Notes: a model not told the origin generated them from the sequence alone. Numbered from the stretch's first letter, positions 17,672 through 26,148 are shown. The stretch is DNA of 49,495 nucleotides from Candidatus Woesearchaeota archaeon (GCA_018653365.1 JABIAG010000001.1:161031-210525), one strand, 5' to 3'. A program made the numbers and translations.

Positions 17672-18001
17672 ATGAAGAAAGGAAAGAATAAAACTGCCCT
17701 GGTTAACGCAATAGTATTTGTTGTAATCCTTCTTGCGTTCGCAGGAATGATCTCAAGTTCTTCAACTGTTGTAACTAATGGTGGGGAATATTTTTCTCCT
17801 CCAGCAACACACATAATCTTGTTTAACTTTGCAGTTCTGATGTTAATCTCTCTTGTTGTTGCTTTGTTAGTTCACAATCACAAAATTCAACGAGCTTTTT
17901 GGAAAGTTGAACACAAAGTCGTAAAAGATGTGGTTAGTTTGGAAAAAGATATTAAAAAAGAGCTACAAGATATCGGTAAAAAGATAAAAAAAATAATGTA
18001 A
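17672..18001 (+). CDS. Small two-TM membrane protein
   Basis: 109 residues. A basic start (MKKGKNKTALVN) leads into a first helix (about 11-27), a Ser/Thr-rich outside loop, a second helix (about 50-68), and a charged amphipathic coiled-coil tail of about 40 residues ending KKIKKIM. No family recognised. Leaderless spacing from a TTTAAATA box (17641-17648). It is followed 112 bases later by MoxR, which has its own promoter. Confidence 0.65.
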   Translation: MKKGKNKTALVNAIVFVVILLAFAGMISSSSTVVTNGGEYFSPPATHIILFNFAVLMLISLVVALLVHNHKIQRAFWKVEHKVVKDVVSLEKDIKKELQDIGKKIKKIM

Positions 18002-18113
18002 TTCTAGCTTTAAAGGTAAGCTTTTTACAGCATCATTCCAATTTGTTTCATTCTGAGCAAAAAGCTTTTCTAACGCAAACCTTTTTAAATGGTCAGAAAG
18101 TATGCGGGAGTGT

Positions 18114-19073
18114 ATGGCATCCACAATAGAAGAATTAGGAAAAAAGTTGCTTGAAAAAGACGCATTTAAACAAGTTCTTGGACAAGGAGAGGCAAAAAAA
18201 CAGTTATGTTCAGCATTATTAACTGGGAGACATGTATTAATTCTAGGAAATCCTGGAATCGGTAAAACTACTTTAGCAAAAAATATTGCTGAATTGTTAC
18301 CTGATATGAATTCTAAAGGTAAGAAAATAAAAGGAATACATAGATTTGTAAGGGTACAAGGAAGTCCTGATTTAACTGTAGAAGACTTATTGGGAGACAT
18401 AGATCCTATTAAAGCATTAAAATTTGGACCTCTAAGTAAAGAGGCATTTACACATGGAAAGATATTCAAAGCAGATCAAGGAATATTGTTTTTTGATGAA
18501 CTAAACAGGTGTCCTGAAAAATTACAAAATGCATTATTACAAGTATTACAAGAGGGATATGCAACAATTGGAAGTTATGATGTGGATTTTCCAACGAATT
18601 TTATATTTATAGCAACCATGAATCCTGAAGATAGTTCAACAGAAAAAATTTCTGATGTATTGCTGGATAGATTTGATGTAGTTTACATGGATTACCCTGA
18701 AAGTTTAGAAATAGAAAAAGAGATTGTTGAAAATAACGGAAAAGAACTTGTAGCTGTGGATGACAAACTGTTAACTCTAATGATACACTTTGTAAGAGTA
18801 TTACGAGAAGACAAACGAATTGAAAAAAAGCCTTCTGTAAGAGCTTCATTAGGGCTTTACGAACGAAGCCAGGGAAATGCACTTTTAGCTGGAAGAAAAA
18901 ATGTAAACTTTAAAGATGTGAAAGATGCAGTTCTATCCGTATTAGCGCATAGAATACAATTAAGACCAAGTGCGAAATACGCAATGTCTCCTTCGGATAT
19001 AATTCAAGAAACCTTCAACGACTTTTTACGTTCAGAAGGAAAAGAATACAAAGAAGAAGGCGATGTTCCCTAA
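18114..19073 (+). CDS. MoxR-type AAA+ ATPase
   Basis: 319 residues from the preferred ATG at 18114 (MASTIEELGKK). An in-frame ATG lies 12 bases upstream, but only 18114 is at leaderless distance (27 bases) from the TATA box at 18083-18090. Walker A is GNPGIGKT, Walker B is ILFFDELNRCPEKLQNAL, and sensor 1 is FIATMNPED. MoxR ATPases act as chaperones that load cofactors or remodel complexes, usually with a VWA-domain partner. The next gene encodes exactly such a partner and overlaps by 11 bases. Confidence 0.93.
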   Translation: MASTIEELGKKLLEKDAFKQVLGQGEAKKQLCSALLTGRHVLILGNPGIGKTTLAKNIAELLPDMNSKGKKIKGIHRFVRVQGSPDLTVEDLLGDIDPIKALKFGPLSKEAFTHGKIFKADQGILFFDELNRCPEKLQNALLQVLQEGYATIGSYDVDFPTNFIFIATMNPEDSSTEKISDVLLDRFDVVYMDYPESLEIEKEIVENNGKELVAVDDKLLTLMIHFVRVLREDKRIEKKPSVRASLGLYERSQGNALLAGRKNVNFKDVKDAVLSVLAHRIQLRPSAKYAMSPSDIIQETFNDFLRSEGKEYKEEGDVP

Positions 19074-20250
19074 TGAACTAAGTGACGTCGAAAAAACAAA
19101 AAAGATTGAAGAATTAAAAGGCCAATTATCTTCCCAATTTGAAGAAGATAAATTAATGCATTCTATTCTAAAAGGCGATAAGAAAAAAATAGATGAAGCT
19201 AAACTAATTGAAGAGGGTATAAATAACAATGTTGGTGGCTTCACACCCGATTTAATGATGCAACAACTAGTACAGAATTATGCTAATGCTAAACGATTAT
19301 ATGGAGAAACTATACTTCGTTTGTTAAGTTCTTACAATCCTGATTATATTGAGAAAAATATTAAGATCCCCGAATTTCAAAGAGAATTAAAAGATAAAAT
19401 AACTAAAAAAGTAACAGACTTACAAAAAAAGAAAATACTAAATTCTGATGGAAGCTTTTCTAAAAAAGGCGAAGAAATGGCAGCATTAATCATGTATGTA
19501 GAAGAAGTGGATAATTTAACACCCAAAGGAATTATTGGAGAAAAAGTTCACAAGAAAAAAAGTTTCTATGGAACCAGATCTGAAGTTAACAAATACAAGA
19601 AAGGCGATAGATATGCAGATTTGGCTTTGAAAAAATCCATAACTAAAGCAATTAAGCGTGGACATACAACTCTGTTAAAAGATGATCTAATGACTTTTGA
19701 AAGAAAATCTAAAGGAAATGTTTATGTAATTTATGGATTGGATGCTTCTGGAAGTATGAAAGGAAAGAAAATCGAGGCAGCTAAAAAAGCAGGAATTGCT
19801 TTGGCATACAAAGCTATAGCTGAAAAAGATAAAGTGGGGATGGTAGTGTTTGAATCAGAAATAAAAGATTCAGTAGCACCCACAACAGACTTTCCATTGT
19901 TATTGAAGAAGATTTCAACAGTGCGCGCAACAAAACAAACAGACATGAAACAAATGATAAGAAAAGCGGTTGAGTTGTTTCCTGATATATCTGGAATTAC
20001 TAAACATTTGATATTGTTAACTGATGCAATGCCTACTGTTGGTTCAAATCCTGAAAAAGAAACCTTAGACATGGTTGCAGAAGCTAGAGCAGCGGGTGTT
20101 ACTATATCGCTTATTGGTGTGGGATTAGAGAAAAAAGGTGAGAAGTTAGGTAAAGAAATTACTGAACTAGGGAATGGCAGATTTCATATTGTGAAGAATT
20201 TGGATAGATTGGATGCAATAGTTCTAGAAGATTATTATGGGTATAGCTAA
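19063..20250 (+). CDS. VWA-domain protein, MoxR partner
   Basis: 395 residues. Residues 1-215 are charged and helical. A von Willebrand A domain follows (VYVIYGLDASGSM; MIDAS DASGS at 227-231), with TKQTDMKQ for the MIDAS Thr and LLTDAMPT later. MIDAS domains bind a divalent metal and a partner carboxylate. Overlap with the moxR stop shows coupled expression. The substrate complex is unknown. An AGAAGG purine run just before the ATG may act as ribosome site. Confidence 0.9.
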   Translation: MFPNELSDVEKTKKIEELKGQLSSQFEEDKLMHSILKGDKKKIDEAKLIEEGINNNVGGFTPDLMMQQLVQNYANAKRLYGETILRLLSSYNPDYIEKNIKIPEFQRELKDKITKKVTDLQKKKILNSDGSFSKKGEEMAALIMYVEEVDNLTPKGIIGEKVHKKKSFYGTRSEVNKYKKGDRYADLALKKSITKAIKRGHTTLLKDDLMTFERKSKGNVYVIYGLDASGSMKGKKIEAAKKAGIALAYKAIAEKDKVGMVVFESEIKDSVAPTTDFPLLLKKISTVRATKQTDMKQMIRKAVELFPDISGITKHLILLTDAMPTVGSNPEKETLDMVAEARAAGVTISLIGVGLEKKGEKLGKEITELGNGRFHIVKNLDRLDAIVLEDYYGYS

Positions 20251-20287
20251 ACGAAACAATTTTAAATGAAAACATTATTTAGTTCTT

Positions 20288-20872
20288 ATGATCTTATTAG
20301 CATTTGTAGACTTGCATGAACATGCACCTTTCTTAAAAGTGCTAAAACGAAAAGCAAAAAAGTGCGATGTAATTCTTTGTGCTGGTGATATGAGTATATT
20401 TGAAAACGATTTAGCAGGAATGGTGAAAGAAATAGCATCATTTGGAAAACCAGTTTACATAATCAATGGCAATCATGAAGAGGTATCCAATGTTCGTAAA
20501 GAGTGTGAAAAATATAAAAACGTGCACTTTGTCCATAAAAAAGTGGCTAAACTTGATAAAGAAATAGCATTATTTGGATATGGAGGTGGAGGATTTAGCT
20601 TTACAGATAAAGGATTTGAAAAATTCATTCAAACTAACAAAGGCAAGTTAGGAAAGAAAAATGTTCTATTAACACATGCACCTGCACACGGAACCAAAGT
20701 AGATTTGGTAAATGACGAACATGCAGGCTGCAAATCTATTAAGAAATATTTAAAACATTTTACCTTAGCAATAAGTGGACACATACACGAAACCATGAGC
20801 GAAAAAGAGGTAGTTGACAAAAAAACATTAGTAATCAATCCAGGACCTGCAGGAAAGTTATTAGAAATTTAA
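20288..20872 (+). CDS. Calcineurin-like metallophosphoesterase (MJ0936/YfcE type)
   Basis: 194 residues. Metal motifs are DLHEHAPF (in place of Asp-x-His), CAGDMSIF (Gly-Asp), INGNHEEV (Gly-Asn-His-Glu), LLTHAPAHG and AISGHIHE. The fold is a small single-domain phosphodiesterase; substrate range in this group is broad and not predictable. The TATA-like TTTTAAAT (20261-20268) is at leaderless distance. The 3' end overlaps the convergent taw1 gene by 12 bases. Confidence 0.88.
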   Translation: MILLAFVDLHEHAPFLKVLKRKAKKCDVILCAGDMSIFENDLAGMVKEIASFGKPVYIINGNHEEVSNVRKECEKYKNVHFVHKKVAKLDKEIALFGYGGGGFSFTDKGFEKFIQTNKGKLGKKNVLLTHAPAHGTKVDLVNDEHAGCKSIKKYLKHFTLAISGHIHETMSEKEVVDKKTLVINPGPAGKLLEI

Positions 20873-21781
20873 TTCTGAACTGATTTTCGAATTCTTATTT
20901 TTTAGTAAAACAACTCTAGAATTAGGTTTTTCATTAACAATTTCGTAATTGGAATTGTGTTTAACTAGTTCTTGTGCAAACTGTTTTACCTCTTCATGAT
21001 AAGGCATACATTTTGGATTAAGTCTAGCTTGTGAATGGCCTGCATACATGTAACCCTTAATCTCTATGAAATCTGAATTATTAGCTATTAGCTTAGCATA
21101 TTCTTCTGGTTTTAACATATTTTGTGATTTAGTTAAGGTGAGTCTGACTACAGAACGAGGGAATTGTTTTAGTAATGTTAATGATTGTAAAATCTTTTCC
21201 CAACCATCTTTTATTAATGGGTTGCAGACAGATTTGTAAACTATCTTGTTTGGTGCTGGAAGAGTAAGATAAATTTGAGTTGGAGGAGTTTGAATTAACT
21301 GAGTAATCATTTCAGGATTGGTTCCATTAGTCACTAAAAACGAGGTTAAATCTTGTTTTGTTAGTTCTTTGATTAGTTCTGGTAAGCGGGGGTAAAAGGT
21401 TGGTTCTCCTGAGAGAGAGATCGCAAAGTGTTTTGGTTGTTGAGACTTCTCAAACATTTTCTTTGAACTTCCCTTAAAACCCAAAAGAACTTTCTTGTGT
21501 TCTTTTATACAGCCAGAAATGATATCTTTTGGATCATCAATTGGTCCAGTCCATTCTTTACTAGTGTGTTCAATGTCTCGCCAACACCAATTACAACGCA
21601 GTGTACAAGTATTTAATGCAGGGGTCATCTGAACACATAGATTAGAACTAATTCCATAGAAAGTATTCTTGTAGCACGAATCAACCTCTCTGATACACTC
21701 CCTGGTCCAATAACATACTTTGATGGCGGAATGGTTACCAACTATTCTATACCCTTGTTTTTCCAGTGCTTTTTTATTCAT
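20861..21781 (-). CDS. taw1: tRNA 4-demethylwyosine synthase (radical SAM)
   Basis: 306 residues, typical of archaeal TYW1, which lacks the eukaryotic flavodoxin domain. The radical-SAM Cys-x3-Cys-x2-Cys is CTLRCNWC (Cys59, Cys63, Cys66). Upstream Cys23, Cys29 and Cys36 fit the second iron-sulfur cluster. WCWRDIEH, LSGEPTFYPRLPELI and GYMYAGHSQARL are family motifs. It makes the tricyclic base at G37 of tRNA-Phe from m1G and pyruvate. Its ATG lies 26 bases from a TATA box shared with the divergent gene at 21833. Confidence 0.94.
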   Translation of the reverse strand: MNKKALEKQGYRIVGNHSAIKVCYWTRECIREVDSCYKNTFYGISSNLCVQMTPALNTCTLRCNWCWRDIEHTSKEWTGPIDDPKDIISGCIKEHKKVLLGFKGSSKKMFEKSQQPKHFAISLSGEPTFYPRLPELIKELTKQDLTSFLVTNGTNPEMITQLIQTPPTQIYLTLPAPNKIVYKSVCNPLIKDGWEKILQSLTLLKQFPRSVVRLTLTKSQNMLKPEEYAKLIANNSDFIEIKGYMYAGHSQARLNPKCMPYHEEVKQFAQELVKHNSNYEIVNEKPNSRVVLLKNKNSKISSELNF

Positions 21782-21803
21782 AATTGATGTAGTAGGGAAA
21801 TGT

Positions 21804-21811
21804 TTTTAAAA
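21804..21811. promoter_or_regulatory. Shared bidirectional TATA box
   Basis: The self-complementary TTTTAAAA is centred at 21807.5, with divergent ATGs at 21781 (taw1, minus) and 21833 (plus). Each start is about 26 bases away, the distance expected for leaderless transcripts. No second TATA-like element is present in the 51 bases between the genes, so one box probably serves both directions. Confidence 0.6.
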
Positions 21812-21832
21812 GTTTAGGATTTTTCTGAGTTT

Positions 21833-22297
21833 ATGGAATTAAAAGAAGCAATTGAAACCGTGGAAAAATCAACAGAGTTCATTGATTGGAAAAAAGAACA
21901 TCCAACTTGGTACTTAGCACATGGATTTATGATAAGAGAAGATAATGAATGGCAGGTTGGTTACACTGAAGGAGAAAGGGTTGTTACATTCTTTTTAGAT
22001 CCAGTTAAACTAATGCCTGAACAAGAAGCCTGTAAAAAACCAGATGTGAAAATTTCAGAATTAGATAAAGAAGATCTGATATTAAGTTTAGAAGATGCAA
22101 TGAAGATATTTGAAGAAATTAAGGCAGAGAAGTATTCGGCTGAACAAATAATGAAGACAATAGTTCTAATCCAAAATGTTGAAGGAAATATCTATAACTT
22201 AACTGGGCTAACACAATCACTTAAAACGCTAAATGTTAGAATTGATATGACCGGAAAGATTAGAGAAGATTCTTGTCAAGGATTAGTTAGTGAATAA
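21833..22297 (+). CDS. Uncharacterised soluble protein
   Basis: 154 residues, acidic, no signal or membrane segment. The middle reads WQVGYTEGERVVTFFLDPVK, a beta-hairpin reminiscent of PepSY/DUF-type small domains, followed by two predicted helices. I do not recognise the family. Its promoter appears shared with taw1. The stop touches the stop of the convergent half-MFS gene. Confidence 0.6.
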   Translation: MELKEAIETVEKSTEFIDWKKEHPTWYLAHGFMIREDNEWQVGYTEGERVVTFFLDPVKLMPEQEACKKPDVKISELDKEDLILSLEDAMKIFEEIKAEKYSAEQIMKTIVLIQNVEGNIYNLTGLTQSLKTLNVRIDMTGKIREDSCQGLVSE

Positions 22298-22924
22298 TTA
22301 TTTCTTTTTAGGGCTTCGAATTAAATCATTATGAATTTGATGCTTTGGAATTGACTTTTTTGTTTTGCCTTGTTTTTTGTTGCTGTTTATTAAAAAGAAT
22401 GAAGAGATTAAACCCAATAAAGAAAAGCCAAACATGATCAAGAACAAAATAGTAAACCCTAAATTCTTAGCAATAAAACTTCCAATAACTGAAGCAACAC
22501 CAACTACAATCAAGGCCATACCTTCCCAATCTCCCCATTCAGAAGCACTTTTACCTTTATCTAAATGAGCAGAGTACGTAGCATCCCAGGAAGGATTCTT
22601 AACAGCATTAGCTAAACCAAAAACAATCTGAACCACAAATAGATGCATTGGAGATTTGATAAAAATATAACCTAAAAAACCTAAACACCCTAAAGAATAA
22701 CCCGCTATGATCATAGCATTACGATATTTTATTTTATCTTCAAACCTTGAAATTATAAAAGTTAAGACTCCTGCAATAATCGCAAAAATACTATATGCAA
22801 TACCTGCAGTAAGAATGTCGCCACCAATTTTTTCAACAAAAATAGCGTAGATTGGTGAGAACAAGCCACCAGCAAATAAGGTAAGCCCAGAAGTCATTAA
22901 TAATATTTTAAGTACTTTATGCAT
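22298..22924 (-). CDS. Six-TM (half-size) MFS-like transporter
   Basis: 208 residues with six hydrophobic helices, the size of one MFS half. FEDKIKYRNAMIIAGYSLG follows helix 2 and resembles the MFS motif A loop (charged Asp...Arg). SASEWGDWEGM between helices 4 and 5 fits the N-half of MFS sugar/drug carriers. The ATG is at leaderless distance from TTTATAAT (22946-22953), and the tail is basic and soluble, so this looks like a complete half gene rather than a truncation. It would need to dimerise to function. Substrate unknown. Confidence 0.72.
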   Translation of the reverse strand: MHKVLKILLMTSGLTLFAGGLFSPIYAIFVEKIGGDILTAGIAYSIFAIIAGVLTFIISRFEDKIKYRNAMIIAGYSLGCLGFLGYIFIKSPMHLFVVQIVFGLANAVKNPSWDATYSAHLDKGKSASEWGDWEGMALIVVGVASVIGSFIAKNLGFTILFLIMFGFSLLGLISSFFLINSNKKQGKTKKSIPKHQIHNDLIRSPKKK

Positions 22925-22996
22925 GAAGTTTATTTAGAATTGGAGTTTATAATTATTGTGATTTAGTTGATAACTTTTGTCTTTAACTTCTTACAA

Positions 22997-23015
22997 CAAA
23001 AATCAAAGATTTTTG
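22997..23015 (-). terminator. Perfect 8-bp hairpin after the decarboxylase gene
   Basis: CAAAAATC and GATTTTTG flank a three-base loop, starting 10 bases beyond the decarboxylase stop codon. On the minus strand the second arm is a T-run. Archaeal termination mostly needs only T-runs, so a terminator role is plausible but unproven. Confidence 0.35.
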
Positions 23016-23024
23016 AGCAAAAAG

Positions 23025-24053
23025 TTATTCAACAATTTTTGTCTCTAACTTTTTGTATCCAAAGAAATCAGTAGTGTAATTATATGCCCCTGCATTTAAG
23101 AAAGTAAGTTTGTCCCCGACTTTTGGACTGTTTAGTTTTACTTTGTAACGGAAGATGTCATCTCTTGTTGGAGAATTGCCTTTGATTAAGTAGAATTGGC
23201 CCTCTTCAGATTCTTGCTCTAACAACATTTTATGATGTCCAATCATCGTATCCAAGGCACAATTATAAATTGTAGTGTTAACAACTATTGTGTTCTGATT
23301 AATTTGAATAATCTCTGTTTCAAGTTTGGTACTGGGTGCAGCAATAAACCTTCCTGGCTCAATAATTGTTTTGATGTTGTTATTATCAAGGAATTCTTTA
23401 GTTTCTTTGATCTTTGAAAAAATGTAAGGAAGAACTTTTGCAGTATAACTTCGATACATGGAGGGCAGGCCACCCCCCAGGTTTAGGAACGAGATTGCTT
23501 CAAGAGTAGTTTTAGTTAAAGAATCTTCTAACTCTTGCTTAATTTCCCATTCAGTAACGTTTTGAGATTTACGATGAGTATGAATTCCTAATGCTTTAAT
23601 CTGTGGGTTATCTTTGATGTTAGCAATGATCTCATTCACTTTGTAGGATGACATACCATAAACAAAGTACTGACCAGCGCCAACGCGGTGCTCTTGGAAT
23701 TTCATTCTTAATGAAAGTGAGATTGAAGTTTTGGTTTGTTTGATTATGTTAAGGAGTCTAGAAAGATCAATCTCGTTGTCTATAACAAAATCACGAATAC
23801 CTTTATCTATTAATTCCTTAAGTTGTTGTTCAGATTCTGCTTGAGTAAAAAAAGAAATACGATTTTTATCTTTAATCATGTCGATTTCTTCTTCAGCATG
23901 AATAGAAATTTTGGAATCAGTACTGTCTTGAAGAATATTTCCAACTTCCCTATTAGTTTTGTAACTGTATGATACCTCTATTCCTAATTCTTTTAGCGTG
24001 TTATATTGTTCTAAAAGTTTACTCTTGCTTAGAATAAATTTAGCATTACTCAT
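23025..24053 (-). CDS. Fold-type III PLP decarboxylase, probable polyamine-related
   Basis: 342 residues of the alanine-racemase/ornithine decarboxylase fold. The PLP lysine is Lys32 in SYSYKTN (the family's A-x-K-A-N position). HTHRKSQN and LNLGGGLP (phosphate loop) follow, and FNAGAY-like LNAGAYNYTTDFFGY closes the active site. The C-terminal catalytic Cys of ornithine/DAP decarboxylases (usually Cys-Asp or Cys-x-Ser-Gly-Asp) appears replaced in NSPTRDDIF. Substrate could be ornithine, arginine, carboxynorspermidine or diaminopimelate. Overlap with the deoxyhypusine synthase gene (8 bases) argues for polyamine supply. Confidence 0.8.
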   Translation of the reverse strand: MSNAKFILSKSKLLEQYNTLKELGIEVSYSYKTNREVGNILQDSTDSKISIHAEEEIDMIKDKNRISFFTQAESEQQLKELIDKGIRDFVIDNEIDLSRLLNIIKQTKTSISLSLRMKFQEHRVGAGQYFVYGMSSYKVNEIIANIKDNPQIKALGIHTHRKSQNVTEWEIKQELEDSLTKTTLEAISFLNLGGGLPSMYRSYTAKVLPYIFSKIKETKEFLDNNNIKTIIEPGRFIAAPSTKLETEIIQINQNTIVVNTTIYNCALDTMIGHHKMLLEQESEEGQFYLIKGNSPTRDDIFRYKVKLNSPKVGDKLTFLNAGAYNYTTDFFGYKKLETKIVE

Positions 24054-24987
24054 CTAAAAAACCCTCTTTACTAAGTTTATCCAAAACACTAGTCATTACC
24101 AACGGAAAGTTGATAGATACGTCACCAATAACTGTAGCTGCTTCCGCATCATCTTTTATTTTCCCCCAAGATTTAGCTTCGTTAGTTGTAGCGCCAGCAA
24201 AACTTCCTGAGTAAGGATGAGAGGAGGTCATGTAAACAGCATAATCCATTCCTCCACTTAATAATGCAGAGAACACAGCATAATGTTTACTTATACTTCC
24301 ACCTAATGAGATAAGTCCTTTTTTATCATCAAAACTTAAATCAGTACATGCTTTCTTCATATCAGCTAAAGTGTCAACTACGAAGTCAGGATGTTTTTGT
24401 TGGAATAAAAATAAATGAAATCCAAAAGCACTGTCAGCAATACCTGGACAAAATATTGGGACATTATTCTTTGCTGCTTGATGGAGAATTGAGGCGGGCT
24501 TGTTAATTCTTAATCCAATTTCTTTTAATAGGTCCGCTGCAGCAATTCTTTTATGGGTTTTGTAAATATCTTCTAATGTAATAGACATCCAATCCTCAAA
24601 CTTCATATAAGACTCGTTTTTAATTACTAAATTACCAATTCTGTTTTCACCTTGCTCATGTAATTGATTATCATCCGCATTAAACGTTCTAATCTCAAAA
24701 TTATCACCTAATGATTTGATAATATCTTCTTCTATGCTGCCTGAAGTAGTTACAAGAATATCTGCCATCTTTAATTCTATTAATTGAGCAAAAAAACCTC
24801 TAAGTCCAGATGTAACCATGTTAGAAGTGAAGGTAAGGAATATCTTTGCACCTGACTTTTTCATCTTAAGAATGACCTGAGATGCTTCATAAAGTTCAAT
24901 AGCTTGATAGCCTACACTACCAAAATTGTCGACCAATTGTTCGACGGTCATATCTTGTTTCCATGTAAAATCTTTAACTGTTTTCAT
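24046..24987 (-). CDS. dys: Deoxyhypusine synthase
   Basis: 313 residues. Motifs: ILVTTSGSIEEDII (NAD site), FCPGIADSAFGFHLF, SLGGSISKHYAVFSALLSGGMDYAVYMT, and NEAKSWGKI with the presumed catalytic lysine (Lys276). It transfers the aminobutyl group of spermidine to a lysine of aIF5A using NAD. In some archaea homologues act with agmatine. It is translated with a PLP decarboxylase that could supply the polyamine. A GAGGT ribosome site lies 8 bases before the ATG, downstream of a 9-bp inverted repeat in the leader region. aIF5A itself is not in the window. Confidence 0.95.
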   Translation of the reverse strand: MKTVKDFTWKQDMTVEQLVDNFGSVGYQAIELYEASQVILKMKKSGAKIFLTFTSNMVTSGLRGFFAQLIELKMADILVTTSGSIEEDIIKSLGDNFEIRTFNADDNQLHEQGENRIGNLVIKNESYMKFEDWMSITLEDIYKTHKRIAAADLLKEIGLRINKPASILHQAAKNNVPIFCPGIADSAFGFHLFLFQQKHPDFVVDTLADMKKACTDLSFDDKKGLISLGGSISKHYAVFSALLSGGMDYAVYMTSSHPYSGSFAGATTNEAKSWGKIKDDAEAATVIGDVSINFPLVMTSVLDKLSKEGFLDE

Positions 24988-25001
24988 AATGATTACCTCA
25001 A

Positions 25002-25046
25002 AACACTGTCTAATAGAACTTATCTTCCTGACTGGCTGACAGTGTT
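25002..25046 (-). promoter_or_regulatory. Nine-bp inverted repeat upstream of deoxyhypusine synthase
   Basis: AACACTGTC (25002-25010) and GACAGTGTT (25038-25046) are perfect inverted arms separated by 27 bases, ending 14 bases before the dys ATG. If transcription starts from the TTTATAAA at about 25077-25084, the repeat folds in the 5' leader next to the GAGGT ribosome site. If it starts from the palindromic AACATATATGTT (25051-25062), one arm stays outside the mRNA and the repeat would instead be a DNA operator. Confidence 0.55.
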
Positions 25047-25078
25047 AAATAACATATATGTTAGAGAACTTAATTAGT

Positions 25079-25546
25079 TTATAAAGGTTTTTCTAAAGTC
25101 AATTCATAATCTTTGAATCCTGCTTTTCGGTAGAATCTTGTAGCTGCTTCGTTCTGAGCTGTTACCACAACTTTAATGAGTTTGACATTATTTTCTTTAC
25201 ACCATTTGTTGAATGCGTTGTTTAATTTAGTTCCTATTCCCTGACCGCGATACTTTTCTAAAACAAAAAAGCTCTCCATTTTCGCTTTTGTTGTTATTTT
25301 TCTCCATAACTCATTTTTTAATAATTCACCCATGATGTAACCAACAATCTTCTTATCTACTTCTGCAACAAAAGTGCAATGGGTGGGTTTGATAATATAA
25401 TTTTCTGTGTCTTCAACTCCTGCTTTACTAAAAATCCATTTTGGTTTCAATAATGGATCATAATCTTTGAATTCTTTTAAGATCAGTTTGTGAACTAGTT
25501 CTTGAACTGATTTAAAATCTTTTAGAGTGGCTTTTCTGATGATCAT
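25079..25546 (-). CDS. GNAT N-acetyltransferase
   Basis: 155 residues. The acetyl-CoA loop is FFVLEKYRGQGIGTKLNN (Arg-Gly-x-Gly-Ile-Gly) and the C-terminal motif is NEAATRFYRKAGFKDYEL. Acceptor unknown: protein N-termini, polyamines and aminoglycosides are all possible for this fold. It overlaps the upstream ferredoxin-thioredoxin gene by 4 bases and is in its operon. A polyamine acceptor is tempting given the downstream dys-decarboxylase pair, but that is speculation. Confidence 0.88.
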   Translation of the reverse strand: MIIRKATLKDFKSVQELVHKLILKEFKDYDPLLKPKWIFSKAGVEDTENYIIKPTHCTFVAEVDKKIVGYIMGELLKNELWRKITTKAKMESFFVLEKYRGQGIGTKLNNAFNKWCKENNVKLIKVVVTAQNEAATRFYRKAGFKDYELTLEKPL

Positions 25547-26148
25547 TTGATGATTTCATCAATTTTGTCTAATAAAAGTTTTTTCTTTTTATCATCATAA
25601 TATCCCTCAATCTTACCTAATAACTTTCCTTCTTTGAAGAAGAGAAGTGCAGGCAGAGTGGTGATGTCGTATTTGGTTGTGAGTTCAGGGTTAATGATTT
25701 CGAGTTTACGATATTTAATGTCTGTAAATGGGAACAGGTCTTTGATTGGCAAGGAGCAAAGAAGACAATTAATTGTCTCTTCTTCAAAAAATTCAACTAC
25801 TGTGAGCTGTTTTGATTGAAGAATTTCTAAATCAAACTTATCTTTCTTAATTAAGAAAGCAGGATGAACTGGCATAGCTCCATAGCGATCAATGTACAAA
25901 TCTTTTCGACTTCTTGGATCTGCTTCAAATTCTTTTTTTACTTGTTCAAATTCGTCTTTTGCTTTAGCAACCTTGATTGCATTAACCATACAAGAAGATT
26001 CACAAGCACCACAATTAGTACATTTAGAATTATCAATTCTTAGAGTGTTGTTCTCTTTGTCCCAGGTAATAGCACCTGTTTGACAGGTCTCAACACCAGC
26101 ACACTCCTCAACATTATCACAAATTTTGAAGTTAATTAAAACAGGCAT
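25543..26148 (-). CDS. Ferredoxin-thioredoxin fusion protein
   Basis: 201 residues. Residues 1-60 are a ferredoxin domain: Cys10, Cys16 and Cys22 with ETCQTGAI, then CTNCGACESSC (Cys43, 46, 49, 53). Only seven cysteines are seen, so either one 4Fe-4S cluster or a 3Fe plus 4Fe pair. Residues 110-201 are a thioredoxin fold with CLLC at 128-131, a cis-proline loop (DITTLPALLFF), and a C-terminal helix. The fusion could pass electrons from an iron-sulfur centre to a disulfide. The start is leaderless (TTTAATAA at about 26171-26179, 27 bases). It overlaps the GNAT gene by 4 bases. Confidence 0.82.
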   Translation of the reverse strand: MPVLINFKICDNVEECAGVETCQTGAITWDKENNTLRIDNSKCTNCGACESSCMVNAIKVAKAKDEFEQVKKEFEADPRSRKDLYIDRYGAMPVHPAFLIKKDKFDLEILQSKQLTVVEFFEEETINCLLCSLPIKDLFPFTDIKYRKLEIINPELTTKYDITTLPALLFFKEGKLLGKIEGYYDDKKKKLLLDKIDEIIK

